From Verrucomicrobiota bacterium (GTDB taxonomy: Bacteria > Verrucomicrobiota > Kiritimatiellia > CAIQIC01 > Lenti-01), in the NCBI GenBank assembly GCA_003451935.1, contig DMJA01000215.1:1-5561 (forward strand): DNA of 5,561 bases, written 5' to 3'. The translations under genes and the position numbers were made by a program. Of the stretch, positions 1 to 5,105 are shown piece by piece (within the stretch, counting starts at the first letter, position 1; each line of letters opens with the position of its first letter). The notes below the pieces were generated by a model. That model saw only the letters and a list, made by a program, of their open reading frames with translations, was not told the origin of the DNA and did not search any database.

Positions 1-1262
1 ATGCCGGGCTTGATCCTGAGGCGCCACATGTACCCCGGCAAAACCGAGCGGAAGCTCTCGTCGTGGGCCACGGCGTGGGGCCGGGGGCCCACCAGGCTCA
101 TGGAGCCCTCCAGCACGTTGAAAAGCTGCGGCAGTTCGTCGAGGGAGTAGCGGCGGAGCCAGCGGCCGAGGGGCGTGATGCGCGGGTCGTCCTTGATCTT
201 GAACACGGGGCCGGAGACTTCGTTGCGGTGCTCGAGTTCGTCGCGGATTTCCTCGGCGTTGGCGACCATGGTGCGGAACTTGTGCATCTTGAAGGTGCGT
301 CCGTGCAGCGTGCTGCGGAGCTGGGTGAAAAGGATGGGGCCGGGCGAGGTGGCGCGGATGGCGAGGGCGATGCCGAGCAACAGCGGGGAGAGGATTACCA
401 GCGCGAAGGCGGAGAAGACGAGGTCGAGCACGCGCTTGATCAGGAGCGCCCAGGGGGATTTGGCGGTGGTGCTGAAGAGGATCATGGGCTCGCCGGCCAG
501 CTCGTCGAGCGTGGCCTCGGCGATGGTGGTGCGCAGGAATTCGGGCAGCAGCCAGGCCTCGATGCCTTCGGTTTCGCATTGTCGCAGCCAAGAGCCGATC
601 TGGGCGGCGGAAAGGCCGTCGGGGAGCAGGATGACGGCATCCACCACGGTGGCGTGCAGGACGGCGGAGAAATCGTTGAGCGTCCCGGGCGAGGAGAAGC
701 CGGGCGGGGGGGGCGTTCCGGCGGGCGGCAGGAAGCCGGCGACTTCGAAAAACGGCGCGCGGTCGGCGTGGCCGAACCAGTCGAGGAGGCCGGCGGCGCG
801 GGACGGATCGCCGGCCAGCAGCAGGCGTCGCCGGGGCTCGAGGCGCAGGAGGAAGGGCTGCAGATAGACGGCGCGCAGATAGACCGCGAGGATGGAATAG
901 GCGCAATGGATGCCGAGGATCGTGCGGGGCACCATGTGCAGCCGGAGGACGTAGAGCAGGCCGAGCAGGATGGCGAAGCTCAGAAGTCCCGCCCGCGCGA
1001 TGGAACGGAACCGGCGGGCGGGGGGGACGCCGACAAACTGGCGGTAGATGCCGGAGAAATCCAGCACGAAGCCCCAGACCGGCACGACCAGCACGTAGAG
1101 CCAGGAGTTGGACCAGAACATGTCGAAGATGGCGAAGGTGCCCGGGAAGAGCCACGCCAGCATCTTGTGGGTGACCAGCGCGGCCAGCAGCGTGCCGCAA
1201 ACCAGGACCGCGTCCAGGAATGCCGCCAGCTCGGATTGGAATCTGAAACTTCTTTGCAACAT
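1..1262 (-). CDS. Polyprenyl-phosphate sugar-1-phosphate transferase for exopolysaccharide initiation, partial (C-terminus beyond the left edge)
   Basis: This membrane enzyme would move a sugar-1-phosphate from a nucleotide sugar onto undecaprenyl phosphate, the first step of exopolysaccharide repeat-unit synthesis (WcaJ/GumD-type, bacterial sugar transferase family). 420 residues are visible; about 40-60 are probably missing. Hydrophobic segments lie near residues 12-40, 53-69, 91-108 and 115-136. A Rossmann-like CoA-binding-type region begins at LLLAGDPSRA (147-156). A further membrane helix starts at K276-R277 (KRVLDLVFSAFALV) and leads into the catalytic domain, with KFRTM (328-332), DDPRITPLGRWLRR, SLDELPQLFN with the D375-E376 pair, SLVGPRP (ending at P395) and YMWRLRIKPG at the window edge. 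The ATG at 1262 is chosen because an in-frame TAA lies six bases upstream. No clear Shine-Dalgarno precedes it. A proline run near residue 184 could stall ribosomes without EF-P. It is last in the leftward gene run, 71 bases after the STAS gene. The family is certain; the sugar is unknown. Confidence 0.93.
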   Translation of the reverse strand, partial: MLQRSFRFQSELAAFLDAVLVCGTLLAALVTHKMLAWLFPGTFAIFDMFWSNSWLYVLVVPVWGFVLDFSGIYRQFVGVPPARRFRSIARAGLLSFAILLGLLYVLRLHMVPRTILGIHCAYSILAVYLRAVYLQPFLLRLEPRRRLLLAGDPSRAAGLLDWFGHADRAPFFEVAGFLPPAGTPPPPGFSSPGTLNDFSAVLHATVVDAVILLPDGLSAAQIGSWLRQCETEGIEAWLLPEFLRTTIAEATLDELAGEPMILFSTTAKSPWALLIKRVLDLVFSAFALVILSPLLLGIALAIRATSPGPILFTQLRSTLHGRTFKMHKFRTMVANAEEIRDELEHRNEVSGPVFKIKDDPRITPLGRWLRRYSLDELPQLFNVLEGSMSLVGPRPHAVAHDESFRSVLPGYMWRLRIKPG

Positions 1263-1279
1263 GGCTTATGCGAGGCGAA

Positions 1280-1308
1280 ATCGTAGCAAAGGGCCACCGC
1301 GCGACCAA
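1280..1308 (-). promoter_or_regulatory. Weak candidate promoter before the sugar transferase
   Basis: On the minus strand, TTGGTC (1308-1303) and TACGAT (1285-1280) are separated by exactly 17 bases. They match sigma70 consensus at 3/6 and 4/6 positions. The predicted transcript start would be near 1273, leaving a leader of only about 11 bases. In GC-rich DNA such a match can occur by chance, and the sugar transferase may simply be read through from the STAS gene. Confidence 0.22.
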
Positions 1309-1309
1309 T

Positions 1310-1322
1310 CCCGAAATTCGGG
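1310..1322. repeat. Short perfect inverted repeat between the STAS and sugar transferase genes
   Basis: CCCGAA and TTCGGG flank a single A, giving a small hairpin (five pairs with a three-base loop in practice). It lies 12-24 bases past the STAS stop codon in the leftward transcript. There is no run of U after it, so it is not a standard intrinsic terminator. It could be an mRNA-stabilising hairpin, a small operator, or chance. The rest of the 71-base gap shows only the weak promoter-like match at 1280-1308. Confidence 0.35.
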
Positions 1323-1333
1323 GGCGGCCGCCA

Positions 1334-1867
1334 TCAGAAGCGCTTGAGATCCTCGCGCAGGAAGGCGAGGACATCCTGGAAGCGTTTCAAGTTTTCCGGA
1401 TCCACGCGCGTGAGGGTTTCGTGGGCATCGTACATCAGGGCGGCCATCTCGTGTTCGCTGGCGGGGGAGGCGTGGACCGGGCGCAGGCTCTGTTCCAGGC
1501 GGGACAGGTCGCCCAGGCCTTCGGGAAGCGCCCCGGCGGGATAGGTCTTGAGGATCCGGTTCACGCCCAGGCCGTTGAGCAGCGCATGGGCATGCGGGGA
1601 GAGGTTGATGAAGACCAGCCGGGTGGTATCGGACTTCTGGAGGGAAAAACCCATCAAGGCGATGGCGCCCATGAAGGTGCTGTCCATGGACAGGCAGGGG
1701 GCCATGTCCACCACAATCAACGCGCTGCCGGCCAAAATGGCGGCTTGCATGGCCTGCTTGAAGGAGGGGGCCAGCTTGAAGGTGGCCGCGCCGCTGACCA
1801 CCATCAGCGTGCAATTGTCCACCGTGGCGGCGAGTATCCGGTTTTCGGCTGGAGGCTGGGGATCCAT
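1334..1867 (-). CDS. STAS-domain protein (anti-sigma factor antagonist-like) with a C-terminal extension
   Basis: This 177-residue cytosolic protein resembles anti-sigma factor antagonists (SpoIIAA/RsbV type) and other STAS proteins. These are switched by phosphorylation of a Ser/Thr and act by binding a partner kinase or anti-sigma factor. The fold signature is visible: an N-terminal strand region (LMVVSGAATF, 21-30), ALIVVDMAPC (49-58), then SMDSTFMGAIALM (60-72), where S63 or T64 occupies the usual phosphorylation site after the conserved Asp, and RLVFINLSPHAHALLNGLGV as the following strand and helix. The domain ends near residue 113. About 60 further residues are rich in charged and helical sequence and end in ENLKRFQDVLAFLREDLKRF, longer than a minimal SpoIIAA (about 117 residues). 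It starts 10 bases after the stop of the upstream gene; an AAGG overlapping that TAA may serve as a weak ribosome site. No partner kinase or sigma factor is in the window. The domain call is good; the target is unknown. Confidence 0.8.
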   Translation of the reverse strand: MDPQPPAENRILAATVDNCTLMVVSGAATFKLAPSFKQAMQAAILAGSALIVVDMAPCLSMDSTFMGAIALMGFSLQKSDTTRLVFINLSPHAHALLNGLGVNRILKTYPAGALPEGLGDLSRLEQSLRPVHASPASEHEMAALMYDAHETLTRVDPENLKRFQDVLAFLREDLKRF

Positions 1868-1877
1868 GGGGGGGGCC

Positions 1878-2390
1878 TTATCCGTCCCAGTTGTCGGAAG
1901 CTTGGGTGGCCAAGGCGCGGCCGCGCCAGACGATGCGCACGCGCCATTTCACGACCCGGCCCGCCCGTTGGATTTCGTCGGGGGGGATTTCGATGACCGA
2001 GCGGATGTGTCCTTCGGATTTTGCGGTGGTGCGCAGGATGCGGTTTTTGACGAGGGCATCCCGGTCCTGGAGGGACTCGAGCAACAGGATGGCGCCGGGG
2101 GGGATGCCGGGCGGGTTGGCGTACCAGCGGATGTCGAAGCGCTCCGCCCCGTTGTTTTCAATCTCTGGATCCTGGAAAACGCGAATGCCGGCCCCTGGCA
2201 CGACGGCGGTGGTTCGGTTCACATAGGACCGTTCCACCTGGACGATGCTGGCGCGGGCGACATAGGCGGGTGGGGCGGCGCCGGCCAGGGACGCCGCTCC
2301 CAGCACCGGCCACAAGGCGAACAGCGCGCTCAGGGAGGCAGAAATCCGCGAAACCGGGGGGAGGATGGACCTGTCGAGGTGCGCTGCCAT
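1878..2390 (-). CDS. Secreted protein of unknown function
   Basis: I do not recognise this 170-residue protein. Residues 1-40 look like a signal peptide: basic residues at R8 and R15, a hydrophobic core (SLSALFALWPVLGAASLAG), and a likely signal peptidase I site around AGA-AP near residue 39. The mature part of about 130 residues alternates short hydrophobic strands with turns (RFDIRWYANPPG, GAILLLESLQD, VVKWRVRIVWRG) and ends in SDNWDG, so a compact beta-sandwich is likely. There is no cysteine and no lipobox, so it would be a soluble periplasmic or exported protein. An in-frame TGA lies directly before the ATG at 2390, so no upstream extension is possible. No Shine-Dalgarno is present. It sits 10 bases ahead of the STAS gene and is probably co-transcribed with it and possibly the sugar transferase, which gives a weak hint of an envelope or polysaccharide-related role. 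Confidence 0.72.
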   Translation of the reverse strand: MAAHLDRSILPPVSRISASLSALFALWPVLGAASLAGAAPPAYVARASIVQVERSYVNRTTAVVPGAGIRVFQDPEIENNGAERFDIRWYANPPGIPPGAILLLESLQDRDALVKNRILRTTAKSEGHIRSVIEIPPDEIQRAGRVVKWRVRIVWRGRALATQASDNWDG

Positions 2391-2400
2391 TCAGGTAAAA

Positions 2401-2428
2401 CGTATCATGCGGCTGAAGGGGGTGTCAA
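2401..2428 (-). promoter_or_regulatory. Candidate promoter with a perfect -35 box before the secreted-protein gene
   Basis: The minus strand carries a perfect TTGACA (2428-2423). Sixteen bases later a poor -10 candidate, GATACG (2406-2401), matches 3/6. This places the transcript start around 2394, only a few bases before the ATG at 2390, so the mRNA would be nearly leaderless. That fits the absence of a Shine-Dalgarno there. The -35 is convincing, the -10 is not. If real, it would start a unit of secreted protein, STAS protein and sugar transferase, separate from the J-protein gene. Confidence 0.38.
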
Positions 2429-2454
2429 CGGACGCCTTCCGCGCTTTTGCGCCG

Positions 2455-2478
2455 CAGATCAGCAGGTCAGCAGATCAG
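2455..2478. repeat. Three tandem 8-base repeats at the J-protein stop codon
   Basis: CAGATCAG, CAGGTCAG and CAGATCAG follow one another directly on the plus strand; the middle copy differs by one base. The third copy contains the J-protein stop codon (TGA on the minus strand, 2477-2475). Read leftward, each unit contains a TGA, and because the unit is 8 bases the successive TGAs fall in different frames. A slippage-generated duplication is the simplest explanation. Confidence 0.6.
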
Positions 2479-3488
2479 CGAGGGCGGGGCTGGAACGGGG
2501 ATTCCTTGGCGAGCTGTTCGAAGAGCGCCTTTTCGCGCGCCGTAGGGGGATCGGGGAGGACGATGCGGATGTTGACAAAGATGTCGCCGCGCGAACCGTG
2601 CTTGTCGGGCAGGCCTTTGCCGCCAAGGCGCAGGCGGGCGCCGCCTTGGGTGCCGGGGGGGATGTTCAGCGCGGCGGGGCCTTCGAGCGTGGGGATGCGG
2701 ACCTTGGCGCCGAGCACGGCCTCCCACGGCGCGAGGGGCAGGGTCAGGTCGAGGTCGTTTCCATGGAGCTGGAAGACCGGATGCGGGGCCACGCGCAGGT
2801 TCAGATACAGGTTGCCGCCGCCCTCGCCTTGTCCAGAGAGGCGGATGCGGGTGCCGTCGGTGGCGCCCGGGGGGATGCGCACGTGGAAGGTCCTGGACTG
2901 CCGCGACACCGATCCATCGGGCCGCGCGCTGGGCACTTGGAGCGTGATGCTTTTCGGCGCGCGGTTGAGCAGGTCCTCGAGGGTGAGCGTCAGGTTCGCC
3001 TCGAAATCCTGCCCGCGCGGCGTGAACGCCTCCCCGCCGCCGCCCCCTCCGCCAAAGCCGCCGAAGCCCGCAAAGGGGCTTCCGCCGCGCCGGCCGCGCG
3101 CGCCCCGAGACGCCCCGCCAAGGTCGCCGAACATCGCCGAGAAGAAATCGCTGAAATCGCCCCCGGCGCCCGGCGCCCCGCCGAATTCGAAATGGATGCC
3201 GCCGCCGGGCCCGCTGCTGGCGCCTTCGAAGCCGCCCCAGCCGGGCGGCGGGGTGAAGTCCTGCCCCGATTTCCAGTTGTGGCCGAGGGCGTCGTAGCGC
3301 TTGCGCTTCTCCGGATCGGAGAGCACTTCATAGGACTCGTTGATCTCCTTGAACTTGGTTTCGGCGCCGGGCGATTTGCTGACATCGGGATGGTATTGCC
3401 GGGCCAGCTTGCGGAAGGCCTTCTTGATGTCGTCGGCCGAGGCGTCGCGCGGGACGCCCAGCACGGCGTAATAGTCCAGGTATTTCAT
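2475..3488 (-). CDS. CbpA-type (class B) J-domain co-chaperone, DnaJ C-terminal domain protein
   Basis: This 337-residue cytosolic protein would bind unfolded clients and stimulate the ATPase of DnaK (Hsp70). The J domain covers residues 1-70, with YYAVLGV, the basic helix KKAFRKLARQYH, the catalytic HPD at 33-35 and the FKEINESYEVLSDPEKRKRYD stretch. Residues 72-153 form a glycine/phenylalanine-rich linker that includes DFSDFFSAMFGDLGG (111-125), resembling the amphipathic segment often seen in this linker, and a run of glycines near 146-152. There is no CxxCxGxG zinc-finger repeat, which excludes a canonical DnaJ and favours the CbpA/DjlA-independent class B type. Two beta-rich client-binding domains follow (about 162-245 and 246-312), then a C-terminal helix (TAREKALFEQLAKE). 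It is slightly longer than E. coli CbpA (306). It begins 13 bases after the coiled-coil gene stop, with no good ribosome site, so translation may be coupled. I see no U-tract terminator in the 84 bases after it. Confidence 0.93.
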   Translation of the reverse strand: MKYLDYYAVLGVPRDASADDIKKAFRKLARQYHPDVSKSPGAETKFKEINESYEVLSDPEKRKRYDALGHNWKSGQDFTPPPGWGGFEGASSGPGGGIHFEFGGAPGAGGDFSDFFSAMFGDLGGASRGARGRRGGSPFAGFGGFGGGGGGGEAFTPRGQDFEANLTLTLEDLLNRAPKSITLQVPSARPDGSVSRQSRTFHVRIPPGATDGTRIRLSGQGEGGGNLYLNLRVAPHPVFQLHGNDLDLTLPLAPWEAVLGAKVRIPTLEGPAALNIPPGTQGGARLRLGGKGLPDKHGSRGDIFVNIRIVLPDPPTAREKALFEQLAKESPFQPRPR

Positions 3489-3501
3489 CGTCGGCGGGCG
3501 G

Positions 3502-3780
3502 CTAGCGTTTCAGGCGGTCCACGTCTTTTTCGAGTTCATCGAGGCGGCGCTCGACGGTGTCGAAGGGGGAGATGCTGCCGTACGATTCGCCCAGCCGCTT
3601 CTCGACGTCGTCCAGCCGTTTTTGGAGGTCGGCCATCTTCTCCGTGGATTCGCGGAGTTGTTCCGACAGGTTCCGGATGTCCCGCTGGAGGGAGTCGGTG
3701 GTGACGGGAACGGGGTCGGCGGCCCAAACGGAAGCCGCGAGGGCCAAGGCCAGGGAGGCGGAAAGAATGGGAATTTTCAT
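3502..3780 (-). CDS. Small secreted coiled-coil protein, unknown function
   Basis: This 92-residue protein has a clear signal peptide (MKIPILSASLALALAASVWA, probable cleavage after A20 or A21). The mature part is about 72 charged residues with two heptad-like helices: roughly 30-66 (LQRDIRNLSEQL, MADLQKRLDDVEKRL) and 74-91 (TVERRLDELEKDVDRL), broken by GESYGSISPFD. A periplasmic coiled-coil dimer or oligomer is likely. I cannot assign it to a family; it is reminiscent of Lpp-like or YbgF N-terminal coiled coils but lacks a lipobox cysteine. The ATG at 3780 is chosen over an upstream in-frame ATG at 3954 because it follows AGGAG at a reasonable distance, starts the signal peptide, and avoids overlap with the tRNA. 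It is the first gene of the leftward run, 13 bases ahead of the J-protein, which suggests co-expression with that cytosolic chaperone although the products act in different compartments. Confidence 0.78.
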   Translation of the reverse strand: MKIPILSASLALALAASVWAADPVPVTTDSLQRDIRNLSEQLRESTEKMADLQKRLDDVEKRLGESYGSISPFDTVERRLDELEKDVDRLKR

Positions 3781-3792
3781 GATGCGATGGTT

Positions 3793-3797
3793 CTCCT
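3793..3797 (-). promoter_or_regulatory. Ribosome binding site that fixes the coiled-coil gene start
   Basis: AGGAG on the minus strand lies 12 bases upstream of the ATG at 3780. It supports this start over the more distal in-frame ATG at 3954, which would place coding sequence inside the tRNA gene. It is one of only two clear Shine-Dalgarno sequences in the window. Confidence 0.6.
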
Positions 3798-3808
3798 GTC
3801 TGGCCGAC

Positions 3809-3837
3809 AATATAGGGCAGGCGGCCGGCCGGGGCAA
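3809..3837 (-). promoter_or_regulatory. Sigma70-type promoter for the coiled-coil/J-protein unit
   Basis: On the minus strand TTGCCC (3837-3832, 4/6) and TATATT (3814-3809, 5/6) are spaced by exactly 17 bases. The predicted start is near 3802, giving a leader of about 22 bases that contains the AGGAG. The spacer includes the palindrome GGCCGGCC (3823-3830), which could be an operator or chance in GC-rich DNA. The A/T-rich -10 stands out from its surroundings. Confidence 0.55.
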
Positions 3838-3878
3838 TCCGCATCCGCATCCTCCGGCAAAAAAGAGGCGGCGGCCCA

Positions 3879-3907
3879 TTGACGCAGAGGGAGGGGGCTG
3901 GTATGTT
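3879..3907 (+). promoter_or_regulatory. Promoter of tRNA-Leu
   Basis: TTGACG (3879-3884, 5/6) and TATGTT (3902-3907, 4/6) are separated by 17 bases. The predicted start is near 3914, about 15 bases before the mature tRNA 5' end. The discriminator between -10 and start is CCCCGCG, a GC-rich type known in stable-RNA promoters under stringent (ppGpp) control. It points away from the promoter at 3809-3837, making 3781-3928 a divergent regulatory region. Confidence 0.6.
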
Positions 3908-3928
3908 CCCCGCGATTTCGCAATCGGT

Positions 3929-4015
3929 GCACCCGTGGTGAAATTGGCAGACACGTAAGATTCAGGTTCTTATGCCTTTAAAAGCGTGTGGGTTCGAGTC
4001 CCTCCGGGTGCACCA
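3929..4015 (+). tRNA. trnL: tRNA-Leu, anticodon CAG (reads CUG)
   Basis: This 87-base class II tRNA includes an encoded 3' CCA. The acceptor stem GCACCCG (3929-3935) pairs with CGGGTGC (4005-4011), followed by discriminator A and CCA. The D arm (GTG/CAC with TTGGCAGA loop), the anticodon stem TAAGA/TCTTA (3956-3960 with 3968-3972), the loop TTCAGGT with anticodon CAG (3963-3965), a long variable arm (about 3973-3987) and a T loop TTCGAGT are all present. The long variable arm, the discriminator A and the anticodon give leucine. The T stem (3988-3992 with 4000-4004) has one U-U mismatch at its second pair; otherwise the structure is regular. In a GC-rich genome CUG is normally a major leucine codon, as it is in the genes here. 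Confidence 0.96.
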
Positions 4016-4023
4016 CTTTTTCA

Positions 4024-4058
4024 GGCCCGCGCTTGTGTTGCGCGGGCCATTTTGTTTT
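4024..4058 (+). terminator. Intrinsic terminator after tRNA-Leu
   Basis: GGCCCGCGC (4024-4032) and GCGCGGGCC (4040-4048) form a perfect nine-pair GC stem with a seven-base loop, followed by ATTTTGTTTT. It starts nine bases after the tRNA CCA end. On the opposite strand no U-tract follows the hairpin, so it acts rightward only. Confidence 0.9.
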
Positions 4059-4061
4059 AAT
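4033..4061 (+). promoter_or_regulatory. Weak candidate ruvB promoter overlapping the terminator
   Basis: TTGTGT (4033-4038, in the terminator loop) and TTTAAT (4056-4061, 5/6 to the -10 consensus) are 17 bases apart, with a predicted start near 4068 and a leader of about 17 bases before the ruvB ATG. The -35 is poor (3/6). ruvB needs a start downstream of the terminator or substantial read-through, and only about 26 bases separate the two, so a promoter built into the terminator is reasonable but unproven. Confidence 0.32.
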
Positions 4062-4084
4062 GACAAACAGGCCCGAAATCGCGC

Positions 4085-5104
4085 ATGACCGAAAAATTCG
4101 CATCCGAAACCCTGAACTGCGCGGACGCAGAGTTCGACCTGACTCTGCGGCCGGGGCGTTTCACGGATTTCATCGGGCAGGGGAAGATCCGCGAGCGGCT
4201 GGAACTGAGCGTGGCCGCGGCGAAGGGCCGGGGGGATGTGATGGACCACGTGCTGCTCTGCGGCCCGCCGGGCCTGGGCAAGACCACCCTGGCCTACATC
4301 CTCGGGTCGGCGATGGGGGCGAACGTCAAGGCCACCTCGGGCCCCATCCTCGCCAAGCCCGCCGACCTGGCCGGCATGCTGACCAACCTCGAGAAGGGCG
4401 ACCTGCTGTTCATCGACGAGATCCACCGCATCCAGAAGAGCGTGGAGGAATACCTCTATTCGGCGATGGAGGACTTCGCGATCGACATCGTGCTCGACCA
4501 GGGCGCCCACGCCCGCAGCGTGCGGCTGAATCTGCCGCGCTTCACGCTGGTGGGCGCCACGACCCGCAGCGGGCTTTTGAGCGCCCCGATGCGCTCGCGC
4601 TTCGGCACGACCAACCGCCTCGACTACTATTCCGCCGGCGAGCTGGGCCAGGTGGTCCGGCGCTCGGCGCGCATCCTGGACGTGGACATCGCCGACGAGG
4701 GCGCGGCGGAAATCGCCGCCCGCTCCCGGGGCACGCCGCGCATCGCCAACAACCTCCTGCGCTGGGTGCGCGACTACGCGCAGGTCCGCGCCGACAACCG
4801 CATCACGCGCGACATCGCCGACCGCGCCCTTTCGATGCTGGACATCGACCGCCACGGCCTCGACGAAATGGACAAGCGCATCCTGTCCACCATCATCGAG
4901 AAGTTTTCCGGCGGCCCCGTCGGCATTTCCACCATTGCCGTCTCGGTGGGCGAGGAGCCCGGCACGATCGAGGAAGTGTACGAGCCCTATCTGATGCAGC
5001 AGGGCCTGCTGGCGCGCACGCCGCAGGGCCGCACCGCCACCGCCTCGGCCTACCGCCTGCTGGGTCTGGAGCCGAAGGCCGGCGAATCCCGGGAGCGGAC
5101 CTGA
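4085..5104 (+). CDS. ruvB: RuvB, Holliday junction branch-migration ATPase
   Basis: RuvB is the hexameric AAA+ motor that, with RuvA, drives Holliday junction branch migration in recombinational repair. At 339 residues it is full length (E. coli 336). Visible motifs are LRPGRFTDFIGQ near the N-terminus, Walker A GPPGLGKTT (60-68), Walker B LLFIDEIHR (107-115), the RuvA-interacting hairpin region (about 130-150, IDIVLDQG), sensor 1 GATTRSG (157-163), the arginine finger R172 in MRSRFG, and sensor 2 RGTPRIANNLLR (215-226). A C-terminal winged helix ends in GRTATASAYRLLGL. No catalytic residue is missing. The ATG at 4085 matches the family N-terminus; no Shine-Dalgarno is evident before it. ruvA is not adjacent, unlike in many bacteria where ruvA-ruvB form an operon. 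It follows the tRNA terminator and is one base from the epimerase gene, so those two are probably co-transcribed. Confidence 0.98.
   Translation: MTEKFASETLNCADAEFDLTLRPGRFTDFIGQGKIRERLELSVAAAKGRGDVMDHVLLCGPPGLGKTTLAYILGSAMGANVKATSGPILAKPADLAGMLTNLEKGDLLFIDEIHRIQKSVEEYLYSAMEDFAIDIVLDQGAHARSVRLNLPRFTLVGATTRSGLLSAPMRSRFGTTNRLDYYSAGELGQVVRRSARILDVDIADEGAAEIAARSRGTPRIANNLLRWVRDYAQVRADNRITRDIADRALSMLDIDRHGLDEMDKRILSTIIEKFSGGPVGISTIAVSVGEEPGTIEEVYEPYLMQQGLLARTPQGRTATASAYRLLGLEPKAGESRERT
5091..5095 (+). promoter_or_regulatory. Ribosome binding site of the epimerase inside the ruvB 3' end
   Basis: GGGAG lies 10 bases before the ATG at 5106 and is embedded in the last codons of ruvB. With a one-base gap between TGA and ATG, this supports translational coupling of ruvB and the epimerase. 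Confidence 0.6.
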
Positions 5105-5105
5105 C

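Noticed and set aside
63..1286. Plus-strand open frame of 407 residues opposite the sugar transferase
   Set aside because: The translation is low-complexity (G, E, Q, A, R, D rich) with no family signature, while the opposite strand carries a clear sugar transferase. It is a GC-driven shadow.
2443..2454. GCGC-AAAA-GCGC hairpin after the J-protein gene as a terminator
   Set aside because: The stem is only four pairs and no U-tract follows on the minus strand, so it does not qualify as an intrinsic terminator.
1548..3704. Plus-strand open frame of 718 residues
   Set aside because: It runs antisense through four leftward genes, including the J-protein with its HPD motif. Its composition is arginine/glycine/alanine-rich and no domain is visible. 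Its length reflects the scarcity of stops in GC-rich antisense frames.
3781..3954. N-terminal extension of the small coiled-coil protein from an ATG at 3954
   Set aside because: It would overlap the tRNA and both promoters, and would bury the signal peptide that begins at the ATG at 3780, which has its own AGGAG.
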